DNA of 63,242 bases from an uncultured Geobacter sp. GTDB lineage: Bacteria > Desulfobacterota > Desulfuromonadia > Geobacterales > DSM-12255. Made by a program: the position numbers and the translations under genes. How positions within the stretch are numbered: the stretch's first letter is position 1; each line of letters begins with the position of its first letter. The notes beneath the pieces were generated by a model. The model saw only the letters and a list, made by a program, of their open reading frames with translations. It had not been told where the DNA came from and ran no database searches. Where the stretch lies: the NCBI GenBank assembly GCA_937871715.1, contig CALMOE010000288.1, positions 1 to 63,242 on the forward strand, written 5' to 3'. Positions 39,074-47,064 of this stretch are shown in pieces.

Positions 39074-39102
39074 TTGACTGTTGCAGCCTGTTGGAGTATT
39101 TA
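39074..39102 (+). promoter_or_regulatory. Sigma-70 promoter of the riboswitch transcript
   Basis: TTGACT (39074-39079), a 17-bp spacer and TATTTA (39097-39102) place the transcript start about 20 bases before the riboswitch aptamer. Position and spacing agree with a riboswitch-led message. Confidence 0.7.
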
Positions 39103-39129
39103 AAGTGGAAAAATAGGCTTCTGGATAGA

Positions 39130-39200
39130 CGACAATACTAAACCATCCGCGAGGGTGGGGCGGAAAGCCCACGGGTCTCACGCAGACAGCCGGGTTGCCG
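39130..39200 (+). ncRNA. GEMM-I riboswitch, probable cyclic AMP-GMP class
   Basis: The RNA matches the GEMM-I (cyclic di-GMP-I) aptamer. A closing helix pairs 39130-39135 with 39195-39200 (one mismatch). Stem CCATCC/GGGTGG is capped by a GCGA tetraloop (39149-39152). The receptor GCGGAAAGCC follows, then a stem GTCT/AGAC and the 3' signature AGCCGGGTTGCCG. A39137 stands where the Vibrio Vc2 RNA has G20, the ligand-contacting base. An A there is typical of the Geobacter GEMM-Ib group that prefers cyclic AMP-GMP. The base alignment was done by eye. Confidence 0.85.
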
Positions 39201-39236
39201 AAATATCATCATGATATCTGGCACCCGGCTTTTTTG
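39188..39236 (+). terminator. Riboswitch expression-platform terminator
   Basis: AGCCGGGT-TGCC (39188-39199) pairs with GGCACCCGGCT (39220-39230) with one bulged T, an inner ATATCA/TGATAT stem, and a T6 run. Its left arm is also the 3' part of the aptamer, so ligand binding and termination exclude each other. This implies gene activation by ligand. Confidence 0.85.
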
Positions 39237-39331
39237 TGTTTTGAACTGGCATAAAGGCCGGGTGTGAAGAAAAGGCAGGAGGGGAGATCCCCCTTACCTT
39301 GTCACATCCCGTTATGCAGAAAGGAGCTTTC

Positions 39332-39922
39332 ATGAAGCGCATTGCAGTAGCAGTTGCTTGTCTGGCCATGCTGGGGTTGCCCCTGGTCCAGTCTGCCTCC
39401 GCAGAGGTCAACGTAAATGTCAACGTGGGGGTGCCGGTCCCTCCATTGCCGGTTCCCCCCCCACTAGTCCTGCCGGCCCCCCCTGAGTTCATCCTCCCCC
39501 CCTCCCTGGGAGTATATGTCGCCGTAGGCGTGCCACAAGACCTCTTCTTCATCGGAGGGAACTACTATCTCCACAAGGACAGAGGTTGGTACAGGGGGCG
39601 CTACTACAATGGCCCATGGGTCATGGTGGAGCGTGAACATCTCCCCCCCGGTCTGCGTAGGCACAAGTTCGAGCGGATTCGCCATTTCCGTGATGAGGAG
39701 TACCGCCGATACCGTGACGAGCATGAACACTACCGCGGCCGCCACTTCAGACCCGACAAGGAGTGGAAGGAGGAGCGCAAGGAGCGGCACAGGGAAGAGA
39801 AGGCGTGGCACAAGGAGGAGAAGGAGCGCCGCAAGGAGGAGCGTAGGTACGAGAAGGAGGAGCGGAAGCATGACAGGGGGGAAGGGCGCGGCCATGGCAG
39901 GCGCGGCGACCGGGACGGCTGA
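39332..39922 (+). CDS. Secreted protein with highly charged helical C-terminus, riboswitch-controlled
   Basis: This 196-residue protein has no assigned function. MKRIAVAVACLAMLGLPLVQ-SASAEV is a clear Sec signal peptide. A VNVNVNVGV and Pro-rich segment follows, then a Tyr/Trp/Gly core (GGNYYLHKDRGWYRGRYYNGPW). The last 90 residues are almost only Arg, Lys, Glu, His and Asp in short i/i+4 alternation, which could form a single stable helix. ATG 39332 has AAAGGAG five bases upstream. The gene lies directly behind the GEMM-I riboswitch, which in Geobacter often governs extracytoplasmic proteins. Confidence 0.8.
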   Translation: MKRIAVAVACLAMLGLPLVQSASAEVNVNVNVGVPVPPLPVPPPLVLPAPPEFILPPSLGVYVAVGVPQDLFFIGGNYYLHKDRGWYRGRYYNGPWVMVEREHLPPGLRRHKFERIRHFRDEEYRRYRDEHEHYRGRHFRPDKEWKEERKERHREEKAWHKEEKERRKEERRYEKEERKHDRGEGRGHGRRGDRDG

Positions 39923-39957
39923 TCCATCCCCACATGGTTTGCCGAGATGAGGCTGAT

Positions 39958-39994
39958 AAGGGCTGTCTTCCGCTGGAGGGCAGCCCTTAATGTT
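39958..39994 (+). terminator. Probable terminator after the riboswitch-controlled gene
   Basis: AAGGGCTG (39958-39965) pairs with CAGCCCTT (39981-39988), and further inner pairs (CTTCC with GGAGG) are possible. AATGTTTTG follows, a weak T-tract. Confidence 0.6.
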
Positions 39995-40071
39995 TTGTGT
40001 CTGGAAGTGGCGTATAATTAAGTGTTACCCAATCATCCGGGGAGTTCAACCTCTCGTTAATGGAGGAGAAG

Positions 40072-40791
40072 ATGCGAGCATGTCTGTTTGTACTTTCCCT
40101 GCTGAGTGCACTGCTGCTGATCACAGACCGGATCCCTGCCGCTGACATCTTTGCTGAGCAGCGCCGGACCATGGTCAGCCATTACATCAAGGGGCGGGGT
40201 ATCAAGGACCTGAAGGTGCTTGCCGCCATGGGGAAGGTCCCCCGACATCTCCTTGTGGAGGAACGGTACCGCCATAGCGCCTATGCCGATCACCCCCTCC
40301 CGATAGGTGAAGGGCAGACCATCTCCCAGCCGTACGTCGTGGCGCTGATGACCGAGGCGCTCATGCTCAAGCCGACAGACCGCGTCCTGGAGATCGGCAC
40401 CGGCTCCGGATACCAGGCAGCGGTTCTGGCGGAGATCGTGCAGGAGGTCTACAGCATAGAGATTCGCCAGAGGCTCGCGGAGCGGGCTTCGGCCAGGCTG
40501 AAGGATCTTGGTTATCCCGGGATCAGGGTGCGCTACGGCGACGGCTATTACGGCTGGGAGGAGAAGGCACCATTCGATGCGATCATCATCACCGCCGCGG
40601 TGAACCATATCCCCCCCCCGCTCATACGCCAGCTCCGTGCCGGTGGGAGGCTGGTCCTCCCACTGGGGAGTACGGGCTTCACCCAGACACTGACCCTGGT
40701 AACGAAGGGGGCGGGGGGGGAGCTGGATGTTCAGCAGCTAAGCCCGGTCGCCTTCGTTCCCATGACCGGCGAGGCCCTGAAAAAGAGATGA
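40072..40791 (+). CDS. pcm: Protein-L-isoaspartate O-methyltransferase with signal peptide
   Basis: This enzyme methylates isoaspartyl residues with S-adenosylmethionine to start repair of damaged proteins. It is 239 residues from ATG 40072, with GGAGGAG directly upstream. The methyltransferase motif [15 protein letters not shown] is around residue 108, and [13 protein letters not shown] and [11 protein letters not shown] are also family features. The N-terminus [27 protein letters not shown] looks like a signal peptide, so the enzyme may act in the periplasm. A TATAAT at 40013-40018 could be its -10 element, but the -35 is poor. The 3' end overlaps the convergent membrane-protein gene by 54 bases. 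Confidence 0.9.
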   Translation: MRACLFVLSLLSALLLITDRIPAADIFAEQRRTMVSHYIKGRGIKDLKVLAAMGKVPRHLLVEERYRHSAYADHPLPIGEGQTISQPYVVALMTEALMLKPTDRVLEIGTGSGYQAAVLAEIVQEVYSIEIRQRLAERASARLKDLGYPGIRVRYGDGYYGWEEKAPFDAIIITAAVNHIPPPLIRQLRAGGRLVLPLGSTGFTQTLTLVTKGAGGELDVQQLSPVAFVPMTGEALKKR

Positions 40792-43167
40792 TCCTTCCCC
40801 GGATACGTTTCTGCGTAGCTCCCGGCCAAGGAGTAGGTAGGCGAGGAAGTAGGCTGCGGCACCGATCAGCAGCACCCAGCGGAATCCGGTGTTCATGGCC
40901 ACCATGACTGCCAGCAGAGGGGCAAGGACTGAAGCGGTGCCGTTGACGGTCCAGGCCCATGGGATCAGCAACGGCGAGGTGCGGCCGAGAAGTCGCAGCC
41001 CTGCGGGGAAGGGGATCCCCATGAGGATGCCGGGAAGGGTTACCAGCACCACGCAGATGCCGCCGCGAACGGGGAGGGGCCAGGGCTGGGCGAAGGCGAT
41101 TAGCCCGGGGAGGAAAAGGGCACAGAGCATCACCATGATCGACAGACCGAGCAGCATTGCCGGACGCTCCAGCAGGGGAAATCTCTGGGCGAGCAGGCTG
41201 CCGCATCCGGAACTGACCAGGATGGTTGCCAGGACAGTTGCCACCGCCACGGAGGGCTGTTCCAAAAGAAGGATTGACTTCTGGATCAGCGCCACTTCCA
41301 CGAACAGGTAGGCGATGCCGAGGATGGCAAAGTAGGGGAGGGGTCGGCCCGGCTTTGCGCCGTCAAGATGGGACTGTTTCCGCGTCAGCAGCGGGAGGGA
41401 GACCAGCAGGAGTCCTATCAGCAGCACCTGGATGAAGATGGCGGGCAGAAGATACCCCTCTTCCAGAAAGAACTGCCACTTGCTCCCCATGGTCCTGTAG
41501 ATGGCAGGGAGCTTGTCGAGGCGCAGGTGGAGGGAGAAGAATGGTGCCTCGTCCCGCACCGGACTGACGTCGAACAGGTATGAGGAGAGGAACTCCTCTC
41601 TCTTCTCCCGTGAGATGATGTCGCTTAATGCCCGGAAGTAGTCGGTTTCCCGGGTACGGACGAAGCGGTTGCTCTCTTCTGGGGATGCACCGGGGAGCCA
41701 GGCTATGTCGAAGCGGTTCTCCTCGCAAAAACGCCTGATGGCGGCGATCTCTTTCGGCTCTAGCCGACCCCGCTTGGCAATAACGGTTATGCTTCCCCAG
41801 CTGCGAATTGCCGCCAGATGCTCACCCGCGGCAGTGCCTCCCATCTCTTCCAATGCTGTTGCCAGGGTGGCTACGATTCTCAACTCGCTCCTCGGTGGGG
41901 GGATGATGAACATGTTTACGGACAGTATGCCGCTGTCATTTAGATGGCGCAGGTATTCGCGAAATGCCTCCACTGTGAAGCGGTACTCCTCGGCAATGCC
42001 GAAGGCACCGGAAGGCATGGCCTCCTGCAGGGAGATGTCTATCAGGTCAAAGCGCCGCTGTACGCTGCTCAGCCAGGATCTCCCCAACCCTGAGTAATAC
42101 TCGCCATCGAAGATCCCTCCGCTGAAATCGCGAAAATCTTGCCGCAGTATCCTGACAAGGGAGGGTGTCCCTTCCACCGCGGCTACCCTTTCTGCTCCGT
42201 ATCTCCTTGCCATCAGCAGCGGCAACCCACCCGCCGGATCGAGTGCCAGCACTTCATGGCGTTTCCCGATAGCGTAGGGGAGAGCTGCCGGGAGTGCCTC
42301 CAGGAAAGCGAGGGGCTCCGGCTCAAGCGAACTGGTGACTGCGTTCACGGCGCCTGCGTCGATGCTGATCCCGATCTGCTCGGGGAGCTTGTCCTGGTAG
42401 CGAAGGGAGAGCCCCGGCGCATAGCGGACTGCCGGGCTGAGGAATGTGTCGACCCTTGCAAAGGGGGTCAGGTGGGTGGCGAGCCTTTCTGCTCCTGGAT
42501 AGCGCAGGGCCGCCTCCATCCCCTTGTAGGGTGAGATGCGGGGTTGCATGGCGTCCGGATGGAACATGAGCAGGGCAACTGTGACAGCTGACAGCAGTGA
42601 GGCGGCCAAGCGGAGCCGCCAACCGCCGAAGATGGCGGTTGCGGAGGCAACCAGAAGAGAGAGGATGAGGACAACCTCTTCAGGAGGGAAGAACCCGAGG
42701 AGGGGGAGAACCCCCACGGAGCCGATACCGGCGCCAATCAGGTCTGCGCCGTAGAGCAGGCCGGCCCGTTCGCTAAAGGCGCTGAAGGCTGTTGTTATGA
42801 CGAGGCCGCTGCAGAAGAAGGGGAGGGCGAGGAGCAGGTAGGTGAGCAGTATATGCAGGATCTCTCCCCGCTCCCAGGCCAGGCGGACCGGATCGAAGCG
42901 GACAAGGTTGGACAGGGTGAACCCAGCAGGCAGGGCCGCAGCCAGTCCAAGGGCATACCAGCCGATGTGGCCTGGACTCTTCAGGCCGGGAGCGATCGCC
43001 AGCAGTGTGCCGCTTGCCGCAAAGCCAAGCATGGCAATGCTCACCACCATGAAGGCAAAGTGGTACCAGAGGGTTATGGAGAAGACGCGGGTGAGGAGGA
43101 GCTCGAATGCCAGGCTTGCCAGAGAAGAGAGGGTGATGAGCAACGGGATTGCCGGCCGCATAGACAT
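40738..43167 (-). CDS. Multi-pass membrane protein with spermidine-synthase-like domain
   Basis: This 809-residue protein starts at ATG 43167 with GGAGG seven bases upstream. It has roughly six to seven N-terminal membrane spans, then a soluble Rossmann-like domain ([50 protein letters not shown]). About eight further spans follow, including [12 protein letters not shown] and [16 protein letters not shown]. These are hallmarks of the fused spermidine synthase-like membrane family. Polyamine synthesis is not implied; substrate and role are unknown. The open frame upstream of 43167 is not used. Confidence 0.82.
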   Translation of the reverse strand: MSMRPAIPLLITLSSLASLAFELLLTRVFSITLWYHFAFMVVSIAMLGFAASGTLLAIAPGLKSPGHIGWYALGLAAALPAGFTLSNLVRFDPVRLAWERGEILHILLTYLLLALPFFCSGLVITTAFSAFSERAGLLYGADLIGAGIGSVGVLPLLGFFPPEEVVLILSLLVASATAIFGGWRLRLAASLLSAVTVALLMFHPDAMQPRISPYKGMEAALRYPGAERLATHLTPFARVDTFLSPAVRYAPGLSLRYQDKLPEQIGISIDAGAVNAVTSSLEPEPLAFLEALPAALPYAIGKRHEVLALDPAGGLPLLMARRYGAERVAAVEGTPSLVRILRQDFRDFSGGIFDGEYYSGLGRSWLSSVQRRFDLIDISLQEAMPSGAFGIAEEYRFTVEAFREYLRHLNDSGILSVNMFIIPPPRSELRIVATLATALEEMGGTAAGEHLAAIRSWGSITVIAKRGRLEPKEIAAIRRFCEENRFDIAWLPGASPEESNRFVRTRETDYFRALSDIISREKREEFLSSYLFDVSPVRDEAPFFSLHLRLDKLPAIYRTMGSKWQFFLEEGYLLPAIFIQVLLIGLLLVSLPLLTRKQSHLDGAKPGRPLPYFAILGIAYLFVEVALIQKSILLLEQPSVAVATVLATILVSSGCGSLLAQRFPLLERPAMLLGLSIMVMLCALFLPGLIAFAQPWPLPVRGGICVVLVTLPGILMGIPFPAGLRLLGRTSPLLIPWAWTVNGTASVLAPLLAVMVAMNTGFRWVLLIGAAAYFLAYLLLGRELRRNVSGEGSSLFQGLAGHGNEGDRA

Positions 43168-43622
43168 GATTCCCCCTCCCACTGAGTACATTCTATCCTC
43201 TAGCAGTGGATTGGCAATGGGGGGACTGCCGGTAAATGATAAGACCGACACTGATGCCGGTCTTATGCCTTCACCTCTTTTTTTGTCATGGATTTTAGCG
43301 AGTTTCCGGTGAATCCGTTGACCTACTGGTTCTGATTCTACTGCCACTTTTCAGGGTGTTTAGAAGTTTAATGGTAGTTGCGGAAACAGGTATCGGTTTC
43401 ACCTCTCTTTCTGATTATATGATATGCCGATAGAGCGCAAAGTGCAAACTGGCGCCGCCTGCAACCCCTTGCGCTGCAAGGCTTTAGGCGGCATTCGCAT
43501 CTGGCGGAAAAAGTGGTCGCCACTATGATGGCAGCGCAATCTGCCTGTATCGAAATGCTGTGGATTTGCATACCAGGCCGACTCCGTTGCTTCTCATCCC
43601 CAAATGTATTACAAATGAACCT
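43168..43622. other. Divergent intergenic region with two unexplained hairpins
   Basis: This 455-bp gap lies between two divergent genes. It holds a perfect 9-bp stem ATAAGACCG/CGGTCTTAT (43239-43247 with 43258-43266). It also holds a compound hairpin, outer GCCGCCT/AGGCGGC (43454-43460 with 43486-43492) and inner CCTTGC/GCAAGG (43467-43472 with 43476-43481). The first lies in the 5' leader of the minus-strand membrane-protein gene. No coding sequence and no convincing promoter were seen. Confidence 0.55.
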
Positions 43623-45365
43623 ATGCGACCCAACTCTTCAGCCATGTTTCTCCCTCTGCTCCTTGTCATTCTGACAACCATTCTCTTTTCGCCCCCATCC
43701 CTTCGCGGCGAGACGTACGGCGGGGAGGGTGAGACCATAATCGTCGGCGGCGACCGGGACTACCCCCCCTACGAGTTTATAGATCGTGACGGCAAGCCTG
43801 CCGGATACAACGTGGAGCTTACCCGGGCGATAGCAGCGGTCATGGGTATGAATGTGGAGATCCGTTTGGGGAAATGGGGGGATATGCGCCGTGCCCTGGC
43901 AAACGGGGAGGTGGACATTCTCCAGGGGATGGCTTTCAGTGAGGAGCGTACCCGTGAGGTGGATTTCTCCCCCCCCCATGCAGTGGTCTACCAGTCCATC
44001 TGGACCAGGGGGGATGTGAAAATACGTTCGGCGAAGGATCTCAAGGGGAAGGAGGTCATCGTCATGCGCCAGAGCGTGATGCACGACTACCTCCTGCGCA
44101 ACGATTTCGACGCAGCCTATGTCCTGACCGACTCCCTGGCCGACTCCCTGCGCCTTCTGGCATCCGGCCACCACGATGCCGCCCTGGTCGCCAAGCTCCC
44201 CGGGCAGTACCTGGTAAAGGAGCTCGGCCTGAAGAATGTCACCCCGGTGGCATCGCCGCTGGTCGCCCAGAAATACGGCTACGCGGTGCGCAAGGGTAAC
44301 AGCGAGCTCCTCGGCCGATTCAGCGAAGGGCTTGCCCTGCTCAAGCGCTCAGGCCAGTTCCAGGCGATTCACAGCAAATGGCTCGGTGTGCTGGAACCCC
44401 AGCCGGTCCAGTGGGGGAGGGTTGCCCGCTATGTGGCCATGGTGGCCATCCCCCTCCTTTTGCTTCTCGGGGGGACTTTCCTCTGGTCCAGGACCCTGCA
44501 GAAGAGGGTGGCCCAGCGTACCGCAGAGCTGGACCGGGAGATTGCCGAAAAGAACCGGGCACTGGAGGAGCTGCGTCTTCACCAGGAGAAGCTTGTGCAG
44601 GCGGACAAGATGGCCTCCCTGGGGATCCTGGTCTCTGGCGTGGCCCACGAGATCAATAATCCCAACGGCCTCATCATGCTCAACATCCCCCGATTCGTGG
44701 AGGCCTTTGCCGCGGCTGGACCTATTCTTGACTCCCATTATGCCGAGCATGGCGACTTCAGGCTCGGCAGCCTCAGGTATTCGCGCCTGCGCGACGAACT
44801 CCCCCATCTCTTTGACGAAACCCTCGATGCCGCCAGGCGGATCCAGAGGATTGTCGATGATCTTAAGGACTACTCTCGCCGGGACGAGCAGGGTTCTGCC
44901 GTCCTGTTCGATTTGAACGACGTGGTCCAGGCCGCGCTGAGACTGGTGGGGACGACCCTGCGCCGCAGCACCGAGAATCTGTCGGTACGCTGTGCCGAGC
45001 GTCTCCCCCGAGTGGTGGGGAGCCCCCATCGCATCGAGCAGGTGGTGGTAAACCTCCTCCTCAACGCCTGCCAGGCCCTGGAGGATAGTCGCCATGGGAT
45101 AGGGGTCTTCACATCCTGTGACCCCCTGGATAGGGAGGTTGTGCTCACTGTCGAGGATGAGGGGAGGGGGATAGACCCGAGTCACCTGCCGCACCTGACC
45201 GATCCTTTTTTTACCACCAAGAGGGGGGAGGGGGGGACCGGCCTCGGCCTCTGGATATCCTTCGGAATAGTCAAGGACCATGGCGGTCGCCTGGAGTTTT
45301 CCCCCATCCAGGGGCGGGGTACGCGGGTGACCCTGACACTCCCCGCCGCAAGGGAGCTTACATGA
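43623..45365 (+). CDS. Sensor histidine kinase with periplasmic amino-acid-binding (SBP_bac_3) domain
   Basis: This 580-residue membrane kinase has a signal/anchor (MFLPLLLVILTTILFSPPSL). A solute-binding domain of family 3 follows (GDRDYPPYEFIDRDGKPAGYNVELTRA, DILQGMAFSEERTREVDFS), then a membrane span (YVAMVAIPLLLLLGGTFLW) and a short coiled coil. The HisKA site has H342 in SGVAHEINNPNG, and the HATPase has DEGRGIDPSHLPHLTDPFFTTK and GTGLGLWIS. Its stop overlaps the start of the response regulator by four bases, so the two form a pair. The ligand is probably a polar amino acid. The start is uncertain (ATG 43623 or 43644; no good ribosome-binding site). Confidence 0.88.
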   Translation: MRPNSSAMFLPLLLVILTTILFSPPSLRGETYGGEGETIIVGGDRDYPPYEFIDRDGKPAGYNVELTRAIAAVMGMNVEIRLGKWGDMRRALANGEVDILQGMAFSEERTREVDFSPPHAVVYQSIWTRGDVKIRSAKDLKGKEVIVMRQSVMHDYLLRNDFDAAYVLTDSLADSLRLLASGHHDAALVAKLPGQYLVKELGLKNVTPVASPLVAQKYGYAVRKGNSELLGRFSEGLALLKRSGQFQAIHSKWLGVLEPQPVQWGRVARYVAMVAIPLLLLLGGTFLWSRTLQKRVAQRTAELDREIAEKNRALEELRLHQEKLVQADKMASLGILVSGVAHEINNPNGLIMLNIPRFVEAFAAAGPILDSHYAEHGDFRLGSLRYSRLRDELPHLFDETLDAARRIQRIVDDLKDYSRRDEQGSAVLFDLNDVVQAALRLVGTTLRRSTENLSVRCAERLPRVVGSPHRIEQVVVNLLLNACQALEDSRHGIGVFTSCDPLDREVVLTVEDEGRGIDPSHLPHLTDPFFTTKRGEGGTGLGLWISFGIVKDHGGRLEFSPIQGRGTRVTLTLPAARELT

Positions 45366-46768
45366 GCGAACATCTCTACCCATCCTTCACGCTGCTGCTG
45401 GTGGACGACGAACTCCCCTGGCTGCGCAGCCTCTCCATGGCCCTGGAGGGGCCTGGCGGAATAACCAATACACGCACCTGCAGCGACAGCCGCCAGGTCC
45501 TCCCCCTCCTTGCCGGCGGGGGGATAGGTCTGGTGCTGCTGGACCTCACCATGCCACACATCTCCGGCGAGGAGCTCCTCGGGAGGATTGTCGAGGAGTA
45601 CCCCGACGTGGCGGTTATCGTCCTGTCAGGCATGAACCAGGTGGAAACGGCGGTAAACTGCATGCGCCATGGCGCCTTCGACTACCTGGTCAAGACCATG
45701 GGGGAGGAGCGGATAGTGGATACGGTGCGCCGTGCCATCCGCATGCAGGAGCTCCTCCGGGAAAACCGGGCAATGCGCAACCGCTTCCTCTCCGATACCC
45801 TGGAGCACGCCGAGGCGTTCGCAGAGATAGTGACCGGCAGCAAGGCGATGCGCTCCATATTCCAGTATATCGAGGCCGTGGCGCGCAGCAGCCAGCCCAT
45901 CCTCATAACCGGGGAGAGCGGGGTGGGGAAGGAGCTGGTTGCCAGGGCGGTGCATCGCCTGAGTCGCCCCGACGAGCCGATGGTGTCGGTAAATGTGGCA
46001 GGACTCGACGACAGCGTCTTTGCCGATACCCTCTTCGGCCACAAGAAGGGGGCCTTCACCGGCGCCGACGAACCCCGCAGCGGCATGATCGAGCGGGCCG
46101 GAGACGGCACCCTCTTCCTCGACGAAATCGGCGATCTGGCCCCTGCATCCCAGGTGAAGCTCCTGCGTCTGCTGCAGGAGGAGGAGTTCTACCCCCTTGG
46201 CAGTGACACTCCGAAGCAGATGCGGGCCCGCATCGTCGTCGCCACCCATCGCAACCTTGCGGAGAAGCAGGCGGAGGGGAGTTTTCGTAAGGACCTCTTC
46301 TACCGCCTGCGCGCCCATCATCTGCACATCCCCCCTCTGCGGGAGCGGAAAGAGGACCTGTCGCTCCTTCTCGACCACTTCCTCGCCGAGGTCTCGGCTT
46401 CCCTGGGGAGGAAGAAGCCGGCCTACCCGCGGGAGCTTCTGACCCTGCTCGCAGCCTATGACTTCCCCGGCAACCTGCGGGAGCTGAAGGGGATGGTCCA
46501 TGATGCCGTTTCCACCCACTCCGGCGGTACCCTCTCCATGGAGAGTTTTCTCAGGGCCATGGGGCTCTCCGGCGACCAGGCCATCACCAGGCGCCAGGAG
46601 ACAGCGGCTGAAAACCCCTTTGCAGCATGTGAGCGGCTCCCCACCATGACCGAGGCGCTTGATCTCCTGGTCAGCGAGGCGCTTCGCCGTGCCAGCAACA
46701 ACCAGACCCTTGCCGCCAGGATGATAGGCATCTCCCAGCCGGCCATGAGCAAGCGGATGCGCCGCTGA
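45362..46768 (+). CDS. Sigma-54-dependent response regulator (NtrC family)
   Basis: This 468-residue transcription activator has a receiver domain with phospho-acceptor D61 in VLLDLTMPH. The AAA+ domain has Walker A GESGVGKE near residue 184, the sigma-54 contact loop GAFTGA near 229 and Walker B GTLFLDEIGD. The Fis-type helix-turn-helix is NNQTLAARMIGISQPAMSKRM at the very C-terminus. It is translated with the kinase at 43623-45365. The palindromes and the sigma-54 promoter in the next intergenic region are its obvious targets. Confidence 0.94.
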   Translation: MSEHLYPSFTLLLVDDELPWLRSLSMALEGPGGITNTRTCSDSRQVLPLLAGGGIGLVLLDLTMPHISGEELLGRIVEEYPDVAVIVLSGMNQVETAVNCMRHGAFDYLVKTMGEERIVDTVRRAIRMQELLRENRAMRNRFLSDTLEHAEAFAEIVTGSKAMRSIFQYIEAVARSSQPILITGESGVGKELVARAVHRLSRPDEPMVSVNVAGLDDSVFADTLFGHKKGAFTGADEPRSGMIERAGDGTLFLDEIGDLAPASQVKLLRLLQEEEFYPLGSDTPKQMRARIVVATHRNLAEKQAEGSFRKDLFYRLRAHHLHIPPLRERKEDLSLLLDHFLAEVSASLGRKKPAYPRELLTLLAAYDFPGNLRELKGMVHDAVSTHSGGTLSMESFLRAMGLSGDQAITRRQETAAENPFAACERLPTMTEALDLLVSEALRRASNNQTLAARMIGISQPAMSKRMRR

Positions 46769-46807
46769 CCGGTTGACACCACTCACCTGCTGTAACTCCT
46801 CCCTATA

Positions 46808-46930
46808 GGGGCATAACCCAGGTTATGATCATAACCTGGGTTATGGTTCATCGAAATCGCCTAAGTTTTCGCCTAAAATCCCCCCGGATCTCTGCTCGCG
46901 ACTTTAGCTCCATAACCTGGGTTATGCCCC
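46808..46930. promoter_or_regulatory. Three palindromic upstream activator sites
   Basis: A 16-bp palindrome occurs three times: CATAACCCAGGTTATG at 46812-46827, CATAACCTGGGTTATG at 46830-46845 and again at 46911-46926. Copies 1 and 2 are 18 bp apart centre to centre; copy 3 lies 81 bp further. With flanks, 46808-46827 and 46911-46930 form an exact 20-bp inverted repeat. They lie about 110 to 210 bp upstream of the expected sigma-54 start, the usual distance for enhancers of NtrC-family activators. Confidence 0.8.
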
Positions 46931-47004
46931 CGTTTCCTGTAGTCGGTGTTTGATAACGGTGTTTTCTGTTGTGATAACCGGTTGTTACGCATGGTTTAAT
47001 GTTG

Positions 47005-47020
47005 TGGCACGGCTATTGCT
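47005..47020 (+). promoter_or_regulatory. Sigma-54 (-24/-12) promoter
   Basis: TGGCACGGCTATTGCT has GG at 47006-47007 and GC at 47018-47019 with exactly ten bases between, matching the consensus TGGCAC-N5-TTGC. It lies 45 bases before the glutamate dehydrogenase start codon and downstream of the palindromic sites. Confidence 0.88.
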
Positions 47021-47064
47021 GATATGGCTTTATACAGAGTCGATGTCAAACGCGGGGAAGGGCC

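Noticed and set aside
43239-43285. Hairpin plus T-run as a plus-strand terminator
   Set aside because: No plus-strand gene runs into it (the methyltransferase gene ends at 40791) and about a dozen bases separate stem and T-run.
43529-43545. TGGCAGCGCAATCTGC as a second sigma-54 promoter before the kinase
   Set aside because: GG and GC are 11 bases apart instead of 10 and the -12 element is poor.
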